Notes: generated from the letters alone by a model not told the origin. Positions 35,452 to 45,689 are shown, counted from the first letter of the stretch. The stretch is 64,000 bases of DNA from Fimbriimonadaceae bacterium (GCA_026129685.1 JAHCHO010000001.1:62001-126000), one strand, 5' to 3'. A program made the numbers and translations.

Positions 35452-37765
35452 TCGGATCAAGCAGATCGCCCTTTCGAATTTCCGTGGTGCGACGGGCAAA
35501 ACGACGCTTACGTTCAACACGGGAAAGCCGATCGTGCTGCTGTTCGGCGAGAACGGCACGGGCAAGTCAACTGTGCTCGACGCGATCGATCTGATTTGCA
35601 ACCAGTGCCACGGCTCGTTGCAGACGCGAAGCTCGACAAAGGTCAGCGACCTGCCCTCGGTGGGAACGAAGTCGAAGGACCTCAAGGTCGAGCTAGTCCT
35701 TGGGGAAAAGACCTGGACAGGCACGGTTTCGGGCCAGAAGATCACGGTCGATCAGCACCCGTCTCCGACCGCGTACGTTCTGCGACGGAGCCAACTCTCA
35801 ACGCTCGTTGAGAACAAACCCGAAGATCGGTACAAGCGGCTAGCGAAATTCATCGACGTTACGTGCGTTGAGAAGGCGGAGGACACCCTCAGGGCAGCGC
35901 ACCAGTCTGCCGAAGAAGCCTACGACAAGCTCTTTAACAGCCACGCCGATGCTCACACAGCGCTCACGAACCTGTGGGAAGCCGAAGGCAAGCCGAACGC
36001 GTCGGCGACCGATTGGGCGAAGGAGAAGGCGGAACAGGATCAGACCGAACTGGCCGCGCGTTTGGGGCACGCGCAGACCCTGAAAGATGCGCTAACAGCG
36101 GTCAAGCAGCCCAAATCGTCTGCCGCCGACAGCCGCGCCAAGGTCGCGGATCGGGAGCGTGAATTCGCTGCACTATTCGCAACATCGATCGATCCGATCG
36201 GCGGTAGTTCCGATTCGGGAGGATTGGTTGACCTCCTCAAAAGGGCGAAAGCCGCTCTTCCGTCGTTGACAGAACCGTCCAAATGCCCCGTCTGCGAGCA
36301 GGGAGTCGATCAGGAGGAACTCTCTCTGCAACTACAAGCGAGAATCGACGAACTCGCCGCCTTCGATGCGCACAACCTGGCTCTGTCGAACGCTCGCCAG
36401 GCCCTAGAAACGGCCAGAAGCACGGCGAGCACTCAGGAAACGACCTACCTTTCGCAGACCGAGGAGGTCGTGAATGGGTACTATTCGCTCTCACCTGAGA
36501 TGCAGACTAGCCTCGGAGCGGACGAGGCGTTGAGAGCGTTCGTACAGGATCGCCATACGGATCAAGCCTGGGCGAGGGCAGATGCATTGGTTGACGCGCT
36601 CGTCAACGCCAGTCAGGTGCTGGACGACGAAATCACGAGGCTCACTACAGACCAGAACCAGTTCAACGCCATCAAGGGCTACCACGACAATCTCACCCAG
36701 TCGCAGGAATTGCTTGATGAGGCCGAGCAAGTGAAGCAGCGCTTGGACGACGCGCTGAAGCTCGTCAGGGCGACGCGGATCGAGTTCACCCAGAAGATTC
36801 TCGACGAAATTTGCTCGGAGGTGAATGCGCTCTACGACCGCATCCATCCGCAGGAGCCACTCGGTCTGAAGTGCTTCCGTCTCGACCCGAAATTCAAGGG
36901 ATCGCTACACCAGGACGCTCACTTTGAAGGCGTCGAGGACATTGCTCCTCAGGCTTACTTCAGCGAATCTCACCTCGACACCCTTGGCTTCTGCATCTAC
37001 CTCGCGACGGTCAAGTGGGCGAACGACCCGAGCGCGATCCTCGTTCTCGACGACATCTTCACCTCGGTCGATGCGGTCCACATGACCCGCGTCATCGATC
37101 TCTTGACCGAAGAGTCGAAGCACTTCGCCCAGGTGTTCATCGCCACGCACTACCGCCAGTGGAGCGACCACTACCGTTTCTCTGCGGGTGCGGCGAATAA
37201 CGTGGATGTCATCGAACTTCACCACTGGTCGAAGGAGCACGGGATCAGGGTTAGGTCGCCGAAGTTGGCGACCGAGGAAATTCGCCACTATATCGAACCA
37301 GATAACTGGGATCGGCAGATTGTCGGATCGAAAGCGGGCATTTTGCTGGAGCACGCCCTCGACCACCTTACGTTGCTCTACGGTTGCTCGCTTCCACGAT
37401 CGGGTGAGGCGTACACCATCGGAGCCCTCCTCGACGGCTTCAAGAAGACGGGCGCTGTGCTGAAGGTGCACCACACGAGCCAGTCAGAGGCAGGCACGGA
37501 AACCACGGTCGTAGAAGTGAAGGACGTACTCCTGAAGCTTGGCAATATCGCCTTTATCCGCAACCGCGTGGGCTGTCACTTCAACAAGGACGGGCTCAAC
37601 GTTCCCGATCCTCAGGTCGAGGAATTCGCACAACTGACCCTCGACCTTGCCGACGCGCTCACGTGCAAGCATTGCGGCTCACTCCCCGCGCCGAACAAGA
37701 AGACAACTGACGCTTGGCAGTGCGTGTGCAAGAAGACGCTCACCCAACCGCTCGTCAGGCCCTGA
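35444..37765 (+). CDS. Rad50/SMC-like ATPase with zinc hook
   Basis: A 773-aa ABC-type DNA-associated ATPase. Walker A GENGTGKST (35-43); long coiled coils interrupted by a CPVC hook near residue 281; signature-like SESHLDTLG near 506; Walker B ILVLDDIFTSVD near 531; switch histidine in IATHYRQW. After about residue 600 comes a separate C-terminal domain ending in a zinc ribbon, CKHCG...CVCKK. It may sense DNA ends or unusual structures and license nuclease action. The partner nuclease would be Res, encoded two genes on. ATG at 35444 is used; the longer frame overlaps the 70-aa gene more. Confidence 0.85.
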   Translation: MPDRIKQIALSNFRGATGKTTLTFNTGKPIVLLFGENGTGKSTVLDAIDLICNQCHGSLQTRSSTKVSDLPSVGTKSKDLKVELVLGEKTWTGTVSGQKITVDQHPSPTAYVLRRSQLSTLVENKPEDRYKRLAKFIDVTCVEKAEDTLRAAHQSAEEAYDKLFNSHADAHTALTNLWEAEGKPNASATDWAKEKAEQDQTELAARLGHAQTLKDALTAVKQPKSSAADSRAKVADREREFAALFATSIDPIGGSSDSGGLVDLLKRAKAALPSLTEPSKCPVCEQGVDQEELSLQLQARIDELAAFDAHNLALSNARQALETARSTASTQETTYLSQTEEVVNGYYSLSPEMQTSLGADEALRAFVQDRHTDQAWARADALVDALVNASQVLDDEITRLTTDQNQFNAIKGYHDNLTQSQELLDEAEQVKQRLDDALKLVRATRIEFTQKILDEICSEVNALYDRIHPQEPLGLKCFRLDPKFKGSLHQDAHFEGVEDIAPQAYFSESHLDTLGFCIYLATVKWANDPSAILVLDDIFTSVDAVHMTRVIDLLTEESKHFAQVFIATHYRQWSDHYRFSAGAANNVDVIELHHWSKEHGIRVRSPKLATEEIRHYIEPDNWDRQIVGSKAGILLEHALDHLTLLYGCSLPRSGEAYTIGALLDGFKKTGAVLKVHHTSQSEAGTETTVVEVKDVLLKLGNIAFIRNRVGCHFNKDGLNVPDPQVEEFAQLTLDLADALTCKHCGSLPAPNKKTTDAWQCVCKKTLTQPLVRP

Positions 37766-37786
37766 ACGAATACACTGTTTCCGCCG

Positions 37787-39811
37787 ATGCCCGACGACGA
37801 CAAGATTCCGCTCACTTCCGCCGACGTTCACGCCGACCGAATTTCCGCGCTGCGATCCCTCTTCCCCGAGGTCTTCTCTGAGGGCAGGATCGACATCGAG
37901 GCGCTGAGGGAAGCGCTGGGCGAAGAGGTGACCGAATCGGACGAGCGCTTCGGGCTTTCTTGGGTCGGCAAGGCCGAGGCAAAACGCGCAATCCAGACGC
38001 TCAGCACGGGCACTCTCGTGCCCGATCCTGCGGCGTCGGTGGACTTCGAGACCACGGGCAACGTGATCATCGAGGGCGACAACCTTGAGGTGCTCAAGCT
38101 TCTCCAGCGGAGCTACCACGGCAAGGTCAAGCTGATCTTCATCGATCCTCCGTACAACACGGGAAAGGACTTCATCTACCCCGATAACTACCAGGAGGGC
38201 TTGCAGGACTATCTTCGCTTCTCCAATCAGGTCTCCGAAGAAGGGGTGAAGCTCCGCGCCAACGCTGAGACGGACGGCCGCTACCACTCACGGTGGCTGA
38301 GCATGATGCTTCCAAGGCTGTTCCTCGCGCGGAATTTACTGCGCCGCGACGGGGCGATCTTCATCACGATTGACGAGCACGAGTTGCAGAACCTCCTCGC
38401 CGTAATGGACGAGGTATTCGGGCCAGAAAACCGCCTAGGCACAGTTGTTTGGCAGAAGAAATACGCTACGTCGAATGACACAGTAGACCTTTCCTATACG
38501 CACGACTACGTGGTTGTTTATGGTCGGCAACGGGTCTTCAAATCGAAGGGAAAAGCCGAGGCAATCCTGGCGCGGATGCCGAGAACCGAGGCGATGAACA
38601 AGCCGTACAAGAATCCTGATAATGATTCGAGGGGTCGATGGAGACCCGACAACTATAAGTGCAACAAGACGGCGGCCGAGCGTCCCAATCTTTACTATGG
38701 CATCCAGCAGCCGAACACGAAGCGTTTGATTTGGCCGAAGAAGACAAGGGTATGGGCATACGATCAGGAGTCGCATGCGAGAAACGTTGCGGAAAGTCGA
38801 GTCTGGTGGGGCGCAGACGGACTCGGGGAGGTTCCCGCATTCAAGCGGTTTCTTTCCGAGGTAAGCGGACCTGTGGCGGCCACCATTTGGACATGGAGGG
38901 AGTGCGGTCATACCGACGAAGCTCGAAAGGAGCTAATCTCTTTATTCCCCGAATCCACACGTGGATTCGACACTCCTAAGCCCACTCGCCTTCTCCAACG
39001 TATTGTCTACCTAGCTTCGCCTCAGAAGCAACCGACGAATGAGCCCGAGATTATTCTTGACTTCTTTGCTGGCTCGGGAACAACGGGGCATGCGGTCCTG
39101 AAGCAGAACCTTGAAGACGGCGGCAATCGCCAGTACATCCTTGTTCAGCTACCTCAACCCATTGATCGGGCCAAACCCGAGGAAGATGATGAGGATGACG
39201 AGCTAGGCGAAGACATCGAGCAAGTTGGAGACTCGGCGGAAAGCCTGGAGGATGAGGAAGTTGAATCACCCTTCGAGGGCAAAACGTTTGTGCCGAGGAA
39301 CATCGCCGAAATTACGGTTGAGCGAATGCGCCGTGCTGCTCACGTGCTTAAGACCAAGGCTCAACCCAAGCTCACGTTTGAGCATGTGAGAGAAGCTGAC
39401 CTAGGCTTTCGTCTGTTCCGTCTAGCCCCAAGCAACTTCAAGGGCTGGGCTTCCCCAAGTGAAGGCGAGGCGGATAGGCTTTCCCAAGCCCTCCTCGATT
39501 ACACTGAGCACCTTGCGCCCGACGCAGACCCGAAGGCGATCCTGTTCGAAATTCTTCTGAAGTCAGGATTGCCGCTGTCCGCGCAAATCTCGGAAGCGGA
39601 AGTTCCTGGCGGCAAGGTGTTCTCCGTTTCGGGCGGCCTGTTAGCGGTTTCTCTGCAACCAAAAGTCGATCAGGATCATGTGTCCGCAGTGTTGGCGTTG
39701 GAGCCAGTCCGCGCGGTGTTCCTCGACTCCGCGTTCAGCGGGAACGACGCCCTGAAGACCAACGCCCGCTTGGAGGCGAGAGCGGCAGGCATCGAGTTTC
39801 GGACGATCTAG
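37787..39811 (+). CDS. Type III restriction-modification methyltransferase (Mod)
   Basis: A 674-aa beta-class DNA N6-adenine methyltransferase. The catalytic motif DPPYNTGKD lies near residue 120 and the AdoMet motif [12 protein letters not shown] near 426, in the order of type III Mod. The target-recognition region lies between them. A very acidic segment (about residues 465-495, rich in Asp and Glu) precedes a C-terminal domain that probably contacts Res. Modification protects host DNA and sets specificity for the complex. Three bases separate it from the Res gene. Confidence 0.93.
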   Translation: MPDDDKIPLTSADVHADRISALRSLFPEVFSEGRIDIEALREALGEEVTESDERFGLSWVGKAEAKRAIQTLSTGTLVPDPAASVDFETTGNVIIEGDNLEVLKLLQRSYHGKVKLIFIDPPYNTGKDFIYPDNYQEGLQDYLRFSNQVSEEGVKLRANAETDGRYHSRWLSMMLPRLFLARNLLRRDGAIFITIDEHELQNLLAVMDEVFGPENRLGTVVWQKKYATSNDTVDLSYTHDYVVVYGRQRVFKSKGKAEAILARMPRTEAMNKPYKNPDNDSRGRWRPDNYKCNKTAAERPNLYYGIQQPNTKRLIWPKKTRVWAYDQESHARNVAESRVWWGADGLGEVPAFKRFLSEVSGPVAATIWTWRECGHTDEARKELISLFPESTRGFDTPKPTRLLQRIVYLASPQKQPTNEPEIILDFFAGSGTTGHAVLKQNLEDGGNRQYILVQLPQPIDRAKPEEDDEDDELGEDIEQVGDSAESLEDEEVESPFEGKTFVPRNIAEITVERMRRAAHVLKTKAQPKLTFEHVREADLGFRLFRLAPSNFKGWASPSEGEADRLSQALLDYTEHLAPDADPKAILFEILLKSGLPLSAQISEAEVPGGKVFSVSGGLLAVSLQPKVDQDHVSAVLALEPVRAVFLDSAFSGNDALKTNARLEARAAGIEFRTI

Positions 39812-39814
39812 GCC

Positions 39815-42451
39815 ATGAAGCTGAAATTCGAGCCGAACCAGCAGTACCAGCTTGACGCCATCAACGCGGTCGTCGATCTCTTTGAAGGGCAGCCTATGGC
39901 GGGCGGCTCGCTTGAGATTGGACTCAGCACCCCAGGCCAATTGCTCACCGACGTGGGGATCGCTAACTCGCTCAGCCTCGGCGAAGCGACCATCTTGCGG
40001 AACATGCAGGTCGTCCAGACCCGAAACGGCATCTATCCGCCGAACGAGTTATCGGGCTTTGACTTCAGCATCGAGATGGAGACGGGCACGGGCAAGACCT
40101 ACGTGTTCCTGAGAACCCTCTATGAGCTACGGGCTCGGTACGGCTGGAGCAAATTCATCGTCGTCGTCCCCAGCGTCGCGATCCGTGAGGGCGTGCTCAA
40201 GAGCATCGATCTTCTCAAGGGGCACTTCGACACGCTGTACGAGAACCCGCCCGTCGATGCCTGGTCCTATGCCTCGAAGGACGTGTCCAGCTTGAGGAGC
40301 TTCGCGACGAGCAACGCGATGCAGATTCTCGTCATCAACATCGACGCCTTCAACAAGGACACGAACATTATCCAGCAGGAGCGGGAGAGCGGCATCCGTC
40401 CGATCGAGTTCATCCGAAGCTCGAACCCGATCGTCGTCATCGACGAGGCCCACAACTTCACGAAGGAGAGCCGACGCGAGGCTCTGGCGCGGCTCAATCC
40501 CCTCTTCACCCTGCGGTACTCGGCGACTCTGAGCCAACAAGCGGGAGTAACGCCGAACATCCTCTATAAACTCGACCCCGTGAAGGCGTACGACCTCAAG
40601 CTGGTCAAGCGGATCGAGGTAGACAGCGTGCTTGAGGAGCCCGACTTCAACATTCCCCATATCGGGGTGAAGTCGATCAAGGCGACCAAGAAAGAGGTCA
40701 GCGCCAAGCTGGAGATCGATGTTCGGGCCGCTTCAGGCACCGCTCGACGCGAAGTGACTGTGCGCTACGGGAGCGACCTGTTCACGCTATCGAACGAGCG
40801 GGACATCTACCAAGGCTTCATCGTCGGTCAGATCGACGCCTCGAATCGAACCGTCGAGTTCGAGAACGGCAGCGTCCTCGAAGAGGGTCAGTCGATCGGT
40901 GTGCGAGGTGACAGCCTGATGCGCATCCAGATTCGCCAGACGGTCAAGGAGCACTTCGAGAAGGAGCTTAGGGTCTCCCGACTTCCAGAGGGACAGCGGA
41001 TGAAGGTGCTGTCGCTCTTCTTCATCGATCGGGTGGACAACTACGTCCAGGATGACGGGAAGATTAGGCAGTGGTTCATCGAGGCGTACAACGAGCATGC
41101 GGCGAAGGAACGATACGCGGCATTGCCGAAGCTCGCGGTAGAGCAGGTCCACGGCGGCTACTTCACGAAGAAGAAGAAGAGACCTGAGAAGGGAAAGCCT
41201 GCCGAAGAGGTGGCGCTCGACACGTCGGGGGCGACGGCGGACGACAACGAGACCTACCGCTTGATCATGCGGGACAAGGAGAGCCTGCTGGCGCTGGACA
41301 CTCCGCTCCGATTCATCTTCAGCCACACGGCCTTGCGTGAAGGCTGGGACAACCCCAACGTCTTCCAAATCTGCACGCTGAACGAGACCAAATCTGAAGT
41401 CAAGAAGCGCCAGGAGATCGGTCGTGGCCTACGCCTGCCCGTGAGGGAGAACGGTGAGCGGTGTTTCGATCCCTCCGTGAACCTTCTCACGGTAGTCGCG
41501 AACGAGAGCTACGATGACTTCGCGCGAAAGCTCCAGGACGAGATCGAGACGGACACGGGGACGAAATTCGAGGGCCGTGTCGCGAACAAGCGACTCCGAC
41601 AGGAGGCGAGACTCAAGAAGGGGTGGCGCATGGACCCTTACTTCGTCGAGCTTTGGGAGCGGATCAAGCACAAGACCCGCTACCGAGTCGAGTTCGACAG
41701 CGAAGACCTCATTCGCAAAGCCGCCGAAGAGTTCAAGAACACGCCCAAAATCGAGTCACCGAAATTCACGATCAGCAAAGGCGAGCTAAAGACGCAGCGC
41801 GAAGGCGTGGTCGCGGAAACGAAGAGCTTCTCGCAAGTAGCGGAGGAGTACTCGGCTCCGATCCCCGACCTCATCGGCTTCCTGCAACGGGAAACGGAGC
41901 TAACTCGCGGAACTCTTGCCCAAATTCTCATTCGGAGTGGTCGGCTGGCTGAGGTCCACAAGAATCCCCAGCAGTTCCTCGATCAGGCGCTTGGCTCGAT
42001 CCGCAAATCGATGAGCGAGCTTATGGTGAGCGGCATCAAGTACATCAAAATCGCTGGTGGCGAGTACGAGATGCGCGAGTTCGAGGAGCACGAGATCAGA
42101 GGCTATATCGATCGAATGCTAAAGGTCGATCGCTCGATCTACGACCACATCGAGTTCGACTCTCCCGTCGAGGAGGAATTCGCGAAGACTCTCGACGCGC
42201 GAGACGACATCAGGCTCTTCATCAAGATGCCGCCGTGGTTCAAGGTGGACACTCCCCTCGGCACCTACAACCCCGACTGGGCGATCGTCAAGGAGAACGA
42301 CGCGAAGCTCTATCTAGTGCGGGAGACGAAGGGAACGACCGACTGGTTCAGGCTGGACGAGCAAGAGCGCAGGAAGATCAAATGCGGCGAGGCTCACTTC
42401 GACGCGCTCGGCGTAGACTACGAGTGGGTGAAGTCGGCAGCGTCGGTCTAA
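39815..42451 (+). CDS. Type III restriction enzyme helicase-nuclease (Res)
   Basis: An 878-aa subunit. The superfamily 2 motor shows Walker A METGTGKTYV near residue 90, DEAH in VVIDEAHNF near 211, RYSATLS, and the late motif RQEIGRGLRLPV. The C-terminal PD-(D/E)xK nuclease is intact: YNPDWAIV near residue 818 and LVRETKG near 838. With Mod it would cleave DNA having unmethylated sites in the proper arrangement. It ends ten bases from the oppositely oriented DUF262 gene. Confidence 0.93.
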   Translation: MKLKFEPNQQYQLDAINAVVDLFEGQPMAGGSLEIGLSTPGQLLTDVGIANSLSLGEATILRNMQVVQTRNGIYPPNELSGFDFSIEMETGTGKTYVFLRTLYELRARYGWSKFIVVVPSVAIREGVLKSIDLLKGHFDTLYENPPVDAWSYASKDVSSLRSFATSNAMQILVINIDAFNKDTNIIQQERESGIRPIEFIRSSNPIVVIDEAHNFTKESRREALARLNPLFTLRYSATLSQQAGVTPNILYKLDPVKAYDLKLVKRIEVDSVLEEPDFNIPHIGVKSIKATKKEVSAKLEIDVRAASGTARREVTVRYGSDLFTLSNERDIYQGFIVGQIDASNRTVEFENGSVLEEGQSIGVRGDSLMRIQIRQTVKEHFEKELRVSRLPEGQRMKVLSLFFIDRVDNYVQDDGKIRQWFIEAYNEHAAKERYAALPKLAVEQVHGGYFTKKKKRPEKGKPAEEVALDTSGATADDNETYRLIMRDKESLLALDTPLRFIFSHTALREGWDNPNVFQICTLNETKSEVKKRQEIGRGLRLPVRENGERCFDPSVNLLTVVANESYDDFARKLQDEIETDTGTKFEGRVANKRLRQEARLKKGWRMDPYFVELWERIKHKTRYRVEFDSEDLIRKAAEEFKNTPKIESPKFTISKGELKTQREGVVAETKSFSQVAEEYSAPIPDLIGFLQRETELTRGTLAQILIRSGRLAEVHKNPQQFLDQALGSIRKSMSELMVSGIKYIKIAGGEYEMREFEEHEIRGYIDRMLKVDRSIYDHIEFDSPVEEEFAKTLDARDDIRLFIKMPPWFKVDTPLGTYNPDWAIVKENDAKLYLVRETKGTTDWFRLDEQERRKIKCGEAHFDALGVDYEWVKSAASV

Positions 42452-42460
42452 ACACGATTG

Positions 42461-44563
42461 CTAGCCGCCCTCGGCCTCGATTGCCTGGCGCTCGTATGCC
42501 TGTCGGATCAGGTGCATCGCGTCCTCGATCTCGGCGTGGCCGCTAATCGAGGCTTCCACATCACCATTGCCCCACTTCCCAATCCCGCTGATGTCGCGGC
42601 ACATACCTTTCGGATCGTCTACCTCGGTAAAGGGCATGTTGAGGATGAGCACGAGTCGCTTCTTCTGCGGGATCACGTCCACGAAATTCGTGTCGAGCTT
42701 GAAGGCGATGTATATCTTCCTGACCTCCATCCGCACGGAGGCGTCTAGGTTCATCACCCTCTTGCGTAGCTCTTCGAACAGTTCGAGCATCTCGCCATAC
42801 AGGTAGCCCGAGTGCCCCTCGACGGCGTATGACTCTCCGTGGTCAGAGGCGCTCTTGGTCTTCGCCTCGACCAGCATCGACGCGGGAAGCTCGGGCGCGG
42901 GCCAAACTGAGGCGGCCTTGTCCGACAGCCGACGTGCTCGCTTAACGATCTGCTCCTCGTCCCATCGGTCGAGTTGTCCGAGCCCCTCGTTCAGGCGCAG
43001 AGGGCTCTGGGCGAAGCCGCCCTCCATGTCCCGCTTCTCCTTGAACGGCCTGTCGCTGTACTCGCTGTTGTATCCCGTGAGGGTGAGGTTTCCGAGGGTG
43101 TGGAGCAGCCTGCCATGCGCCTCCTTCCAGTTCTCGCCGAGTGCCTCGCGCCACTCGGGACGCAGGTTCTCGTTCTGCGGCAGGATGTGCTCGATGGTGT
43201 AGGACTCGACGCTCGCCCTCTCCTTGCGGCCCTCGTTCTCCAGCTTGTCGAGCATGTAGTTGCGGACGCGGAAGTTGTACACGTCGCGGACCATGAGTGC
43301 CGACTTGAACTCCTCATCGCGAGGGAATCTTCTGAAGCCATCCTTGAGGGCGAGAGCGGCCTCAAGGCTCGGAAGGTAGCGCTCCTTGTCGATCTCCCTG
43401 ACGAGCCCCGCGAAGGTCTTGTTGAGCGAGTTGGTCGGGATTCCGCACACCGCCCTCCTGAACACGTAGCTCTCGACCAGGCGGAGGACGCGGAGGAAGT
43501 CGGCCCTCGACAGCCGTCCCGCCTCGTGGTCCTCGTACACCTCGATCAGGAACGGCGCGGCAACGTCCACGCGAAGGCGGTTGATGTCGTCGAAGGCCGC
43601 CTTCAGGTCAGTGTCAGGCTCCTTCCCGAGCACGACCCGCACGTACAGCCTTGAGAAGCCGTGGAGATCGGACGCGATGCTCTCCATGGCGTCCTCGCCC
43701 GAGACGGTCTGAGCGTGGGTCTTGAAGTCCGCGTAGATGTCGCGCAGGTTCGGAATTCGCCCCGTGCGGACGGTCAGGTAGTCGCGCATGAATGGGTCGA
43801 ACCGCTCCGCGTAGTCGGCCTGGCCGAACGCCTGCTCCATCGGGAACCAGTGGTCCTCGTACAGACGAGACTGCTCCTTCGGCTCAAGGCCCATGAACAC
43901 GTAGTTGCGGATGAGGTCGGCCTGGCTGAGCTTGAGGCCCGTGGCGTTGAGGCTCTCGAAGATGAGTTGCGGATTGTCGTGGTCGCGGTCGAGGGCGATG
44001 TCCACGATGATTAGCTTCTGGAGCCCTTCGTAAACGGTCTCCAGATCGGTGCTGGACTTCGCCAACTGTTCGGCAAAGAATCTGTGGTTCTCCACGATGC
44101 GGTGCGACGGCTTCTCGGGCAATTCGCGGTCCTCGACGATCCTCGTCAGCGTCTCTCGGTCCGATTGCGTCAGCAGGAGCTTGAACAGAAGGTCGCCGTC
44201 CTCCTCGGAGTTGAAGAGGAAGTAGTTCTCCAGCTTGCGCCGCGAAATTCCTGCGTCGGCGTTTCTGGTGTCGATGGCCCTCCCGAGCGCCGTCAACAGG
44301 AGCGTCAGTGTCGTGAGCCGCTGCTGGCCGTCGATCACCAGAAGCTGCGGCACGGACGATTGGTTGTAGAGGCCGCGAGCGATGTAGACGATGGAGCCGA
44401 CGAAGTGCCCCTTGGCGTTGCCGTCCCTGCCGACCGCAACGATGTCCCGCCACAGTTGCTGGCACTGGTCCAGCCTCCAGTCGTAGGTCCGCTGGTAGAT
44501 CGGGATCACGAACTGTTTGGGGTTCTGGAGGAACTTCAGTAGGTTGGCTTCGACGGCCTTCAT
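42461..44563 (-). CDS. GmrSD-like DUF262/DUF1524 restriction protein
   Basis: A 700-aa single-chain relative of the type IV modification-dependent system GmrSD. The DUF262 half has IPIYQRTYDW near residue 25 and VIDGQQRLTTLTLL near 95. The DUF1524 HNH-like half has YTIEHILPQN, LHTLGNLTLTGYNS and FKEKRDM. The last 110 residues (YLYGEMLELFEELR onward) look like DUF5655. It would act on phage DNA carrying modified or glucosylated bases. It is convergent with Res and under separate control. Confidence 0.9.
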   Translation of the reverse strand: MKAVEANLLKFLQNPKQFVIPIYQRTYDWRLDQCQQLWRDIVAVGRDGNAKGHFVGSIVYIARGLYNQSSVPQLLVIDGQQRLTTLTLLLTALGRAIDTRNADAGISRRKLENYFLFNSEEDGDLLFKLLLTQSDRETLTRIVEDRELPEKPSHRIVENHRFFAEQLAKSSTDLETVYEGLQKLIIVDIALDRDHDNPQLIFESLNATGLKLSQADLIRNYVFMGLEPKEQSRLYEDHWFPMEQAFGQADYAERFDPFMRDYLTVRTGRIPNLRDIYADFKTHAQTVSGEDAMESIASDLHGFSRLYVRVVLGKEPDTDLKAAFDDINRLRVDVAAPFLIEVYEDHEAGRLSRADFLRVLRLVESYVFRRAVCGIPTNSLNKTFAGLVREIDKERYLPSLEAALALKDGFRRFPRDEEFKSALMVRDVYNFRVRNYMLDKLENEGRKERASVESYTIEHILPQNENLRPEWREALGENWKEAHGRLLHTLGNLTLTGYNSEYSDRPFKEKRDMEGGFAQSPLRLNEGLGQLDRWDEEQIVKRARRLSDKAASVWPAPELPASMLVEAKTKSASDHGESYAVEGHSGYLYGEMLELFEELRKRVMNLDASVRMEVRKIYIAFKLDTNFVDVIPQKKRLVLILNMPFTEVDDPKGMCRDISGIGKWGNGDVEASISGHAEIEDAMHLIRQAYERQAIEAEGG

Positions 44564-44684
44564 CTTCGTCCCTGAGTCTATCGCCTCATGAACCTTCCGC
44601 TTAGGCTAAAGTCAAGATGATGCTAAGTGATGGAAGGCATTGCCTGTGCCGACAGGTAGCCGAAGTTCGGGAGAGGCGTCCCTG

Positions 44685-44963
44685 ATGGCTCACGTCGAGA
44701 TTCTGAGGGAGACACCGAACGAGCGCACGGAGGGGCAGTGGCAGCTTTGCTTCCAGTGGTGCCGCTACGTGTACGACGACGGCTCCACGCAGCAGGGTTA
44801 TCGCTTCATCTGGCGCAGGCCGAACGGAAACCTCCAGGCGGGCAGGGGCCAAGCGCGAATTCCGTCCATCGAGCAGGCCATGGCCCTGATGCGTATAGCT
44901 GAGGCCGAAGGCTGGGGCGGTTTCACGGGCGAAGGCGGCTCTCTCGCGGGAGACGAGGGCTAG
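44685..44963 (+). CDS. Unknown island protein (92 aa)
   Basis: Starts MAHVEILRETPNERTEGQ with GGGAGAGG upstream; the TTG at 44640 is less likely. Rich in aromatic residues (WQLCFQWCRYVYDD), beta-type pattern, resembling phage accessory proteins in size only. It abuts the following gene: stop TAG then ATG. Confidence 0.55.
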   Translation: MAHVEILRETPNERTEGQWQLCFQWCRYVYDDGSTQQGYRFIWRRPNGNLQAGRGQARIPSIEQAMALMRIAEAEGWGGFTGEGGSLAGDEG

Positions 44964-45263
44964 ATGCTCCGCACCGTTCCTTCCGTCGAGCAATTCCACA
45001 GCTTCGTGAAGGGGCTGGAGCGCCGCCCGCTCTCCACGATGAAGCAGGGCCTGCCGTTCACCGTCGAGGTGGTTGGCGACGCCATCGTCTACGTGCCCAG
45101 CACCACCAAGCGGCCCAGGTCGCAGCCTAGGTCCAGGACCCAGATGTGCCTCGATCATTACGAGAAGACTGGCTCGTTCAACACACGCGGGTATCAGAAG
45201 CTCACCGCCAACGCCAGCTACTTCCTCGCGACCCTGAGGGCATACTTCGAGGCGAGCGGCTAA
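44964..45263 (+). CDS. Unknown island protein (99 aa)
   Basis: The ATG follows the previous stop directly. The middle is basic (STTKRPRSQPRSRTQM) and could bind nucleic acid; the C-terminus is helical (YFLATLRAYFEASG). No family is recognised. Its stop codon TAA overlaps the next AAATTTCATAT promoter. Confidence 0.55.
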   Translation: MLRTVPSVEQFHSFVKGLERRPLSTMKQGLPFTVEVVGDAIVYVPSTTKRPRSQPRSRTQMCLDHYEKTGSFNTRGYQKLTANASYFLATLRAYFEASG

Positions 45264-45298
45264 ATTTCATATTCCGTGGACCGCTCGGCGATTATCTA
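45262..45298 (+). promoter_or_regulatory. Island promoter B (AAATTTCATAT ... TATCTA)
   Basis: Box at 45262-45272, 20-bp spacer, TATCTA at 45293-45298. The ATG at 45303 is only four bases further, so the mRNA is probably leaderless. Confidence 0.75.
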
Positions 45299-45302
45299 AG
45301 CC

Positions 45303-45689
45303 ATGCGGTTCCGCTCATTGAGCCCGCTGGACGACCTTATCGGAGGGCTCGCCGCCGACACGCGGCGCGAGATGCTGTCCAGCCACGATCCCTTGGCACT
45401 CAAGACCCCGTACGAGAGGCTTTTCCAGACTTCAGCAAACGCCCTCGCTCAAGAAATCGCACGGCCAGATTCGTTCCTCCCAGACTTCATCTGTCGTCGA
45501 ACCAACTTCGGCGAGCGCACGAAGCGAGCGCCGCACGAGAACTTCTGGGGCGTCCACCTGAGCGACGGCAAGTTGCGCACTCGTCTGCCTGTGGACGACG
45601 GCTACAACTGGGCACGCGCTTTGGGTTGGGCGCACGAGACGATCATCGAGTCGGTCGTGGCCGAATTTCGGGAGGAGGGCGTCCTGTGA
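45303..45689 (+). CDS. Unknown island protein (128 aa), leaderless
   Basis: Begins MRFRSLSPLDDLIGGLAAD. No Shine-Dalgarno can precede it because the -10-like box ends four bases upstream. The sequence has a single Cys and several Arg/Lys clusters; no family is recognised. The last codons contain GGAGGAGG, the ribosome-binding site of the overlapping Gp157-like gene. Confidence 0.6.
   Translation: MRFRSLSPLDDLIGGLAADTRREMLSSHDPLALKTPYERLFQTSANALAQEIARPDSFLPDFICRRTNFGERTKRAPHENFWGVHLSDGKLRTRLPVDDGYNWARALGWAHETIIESVVAEFREEGVL

Noticed and set aside
32389-42451. DISARM or BREX system
   Set aside because: The SNF2 helicase resembles DrmD, but drmA, drmB, drmC, pglZ, brxC and the large PglX methylase are all missing; the methylase is a type III Mod.
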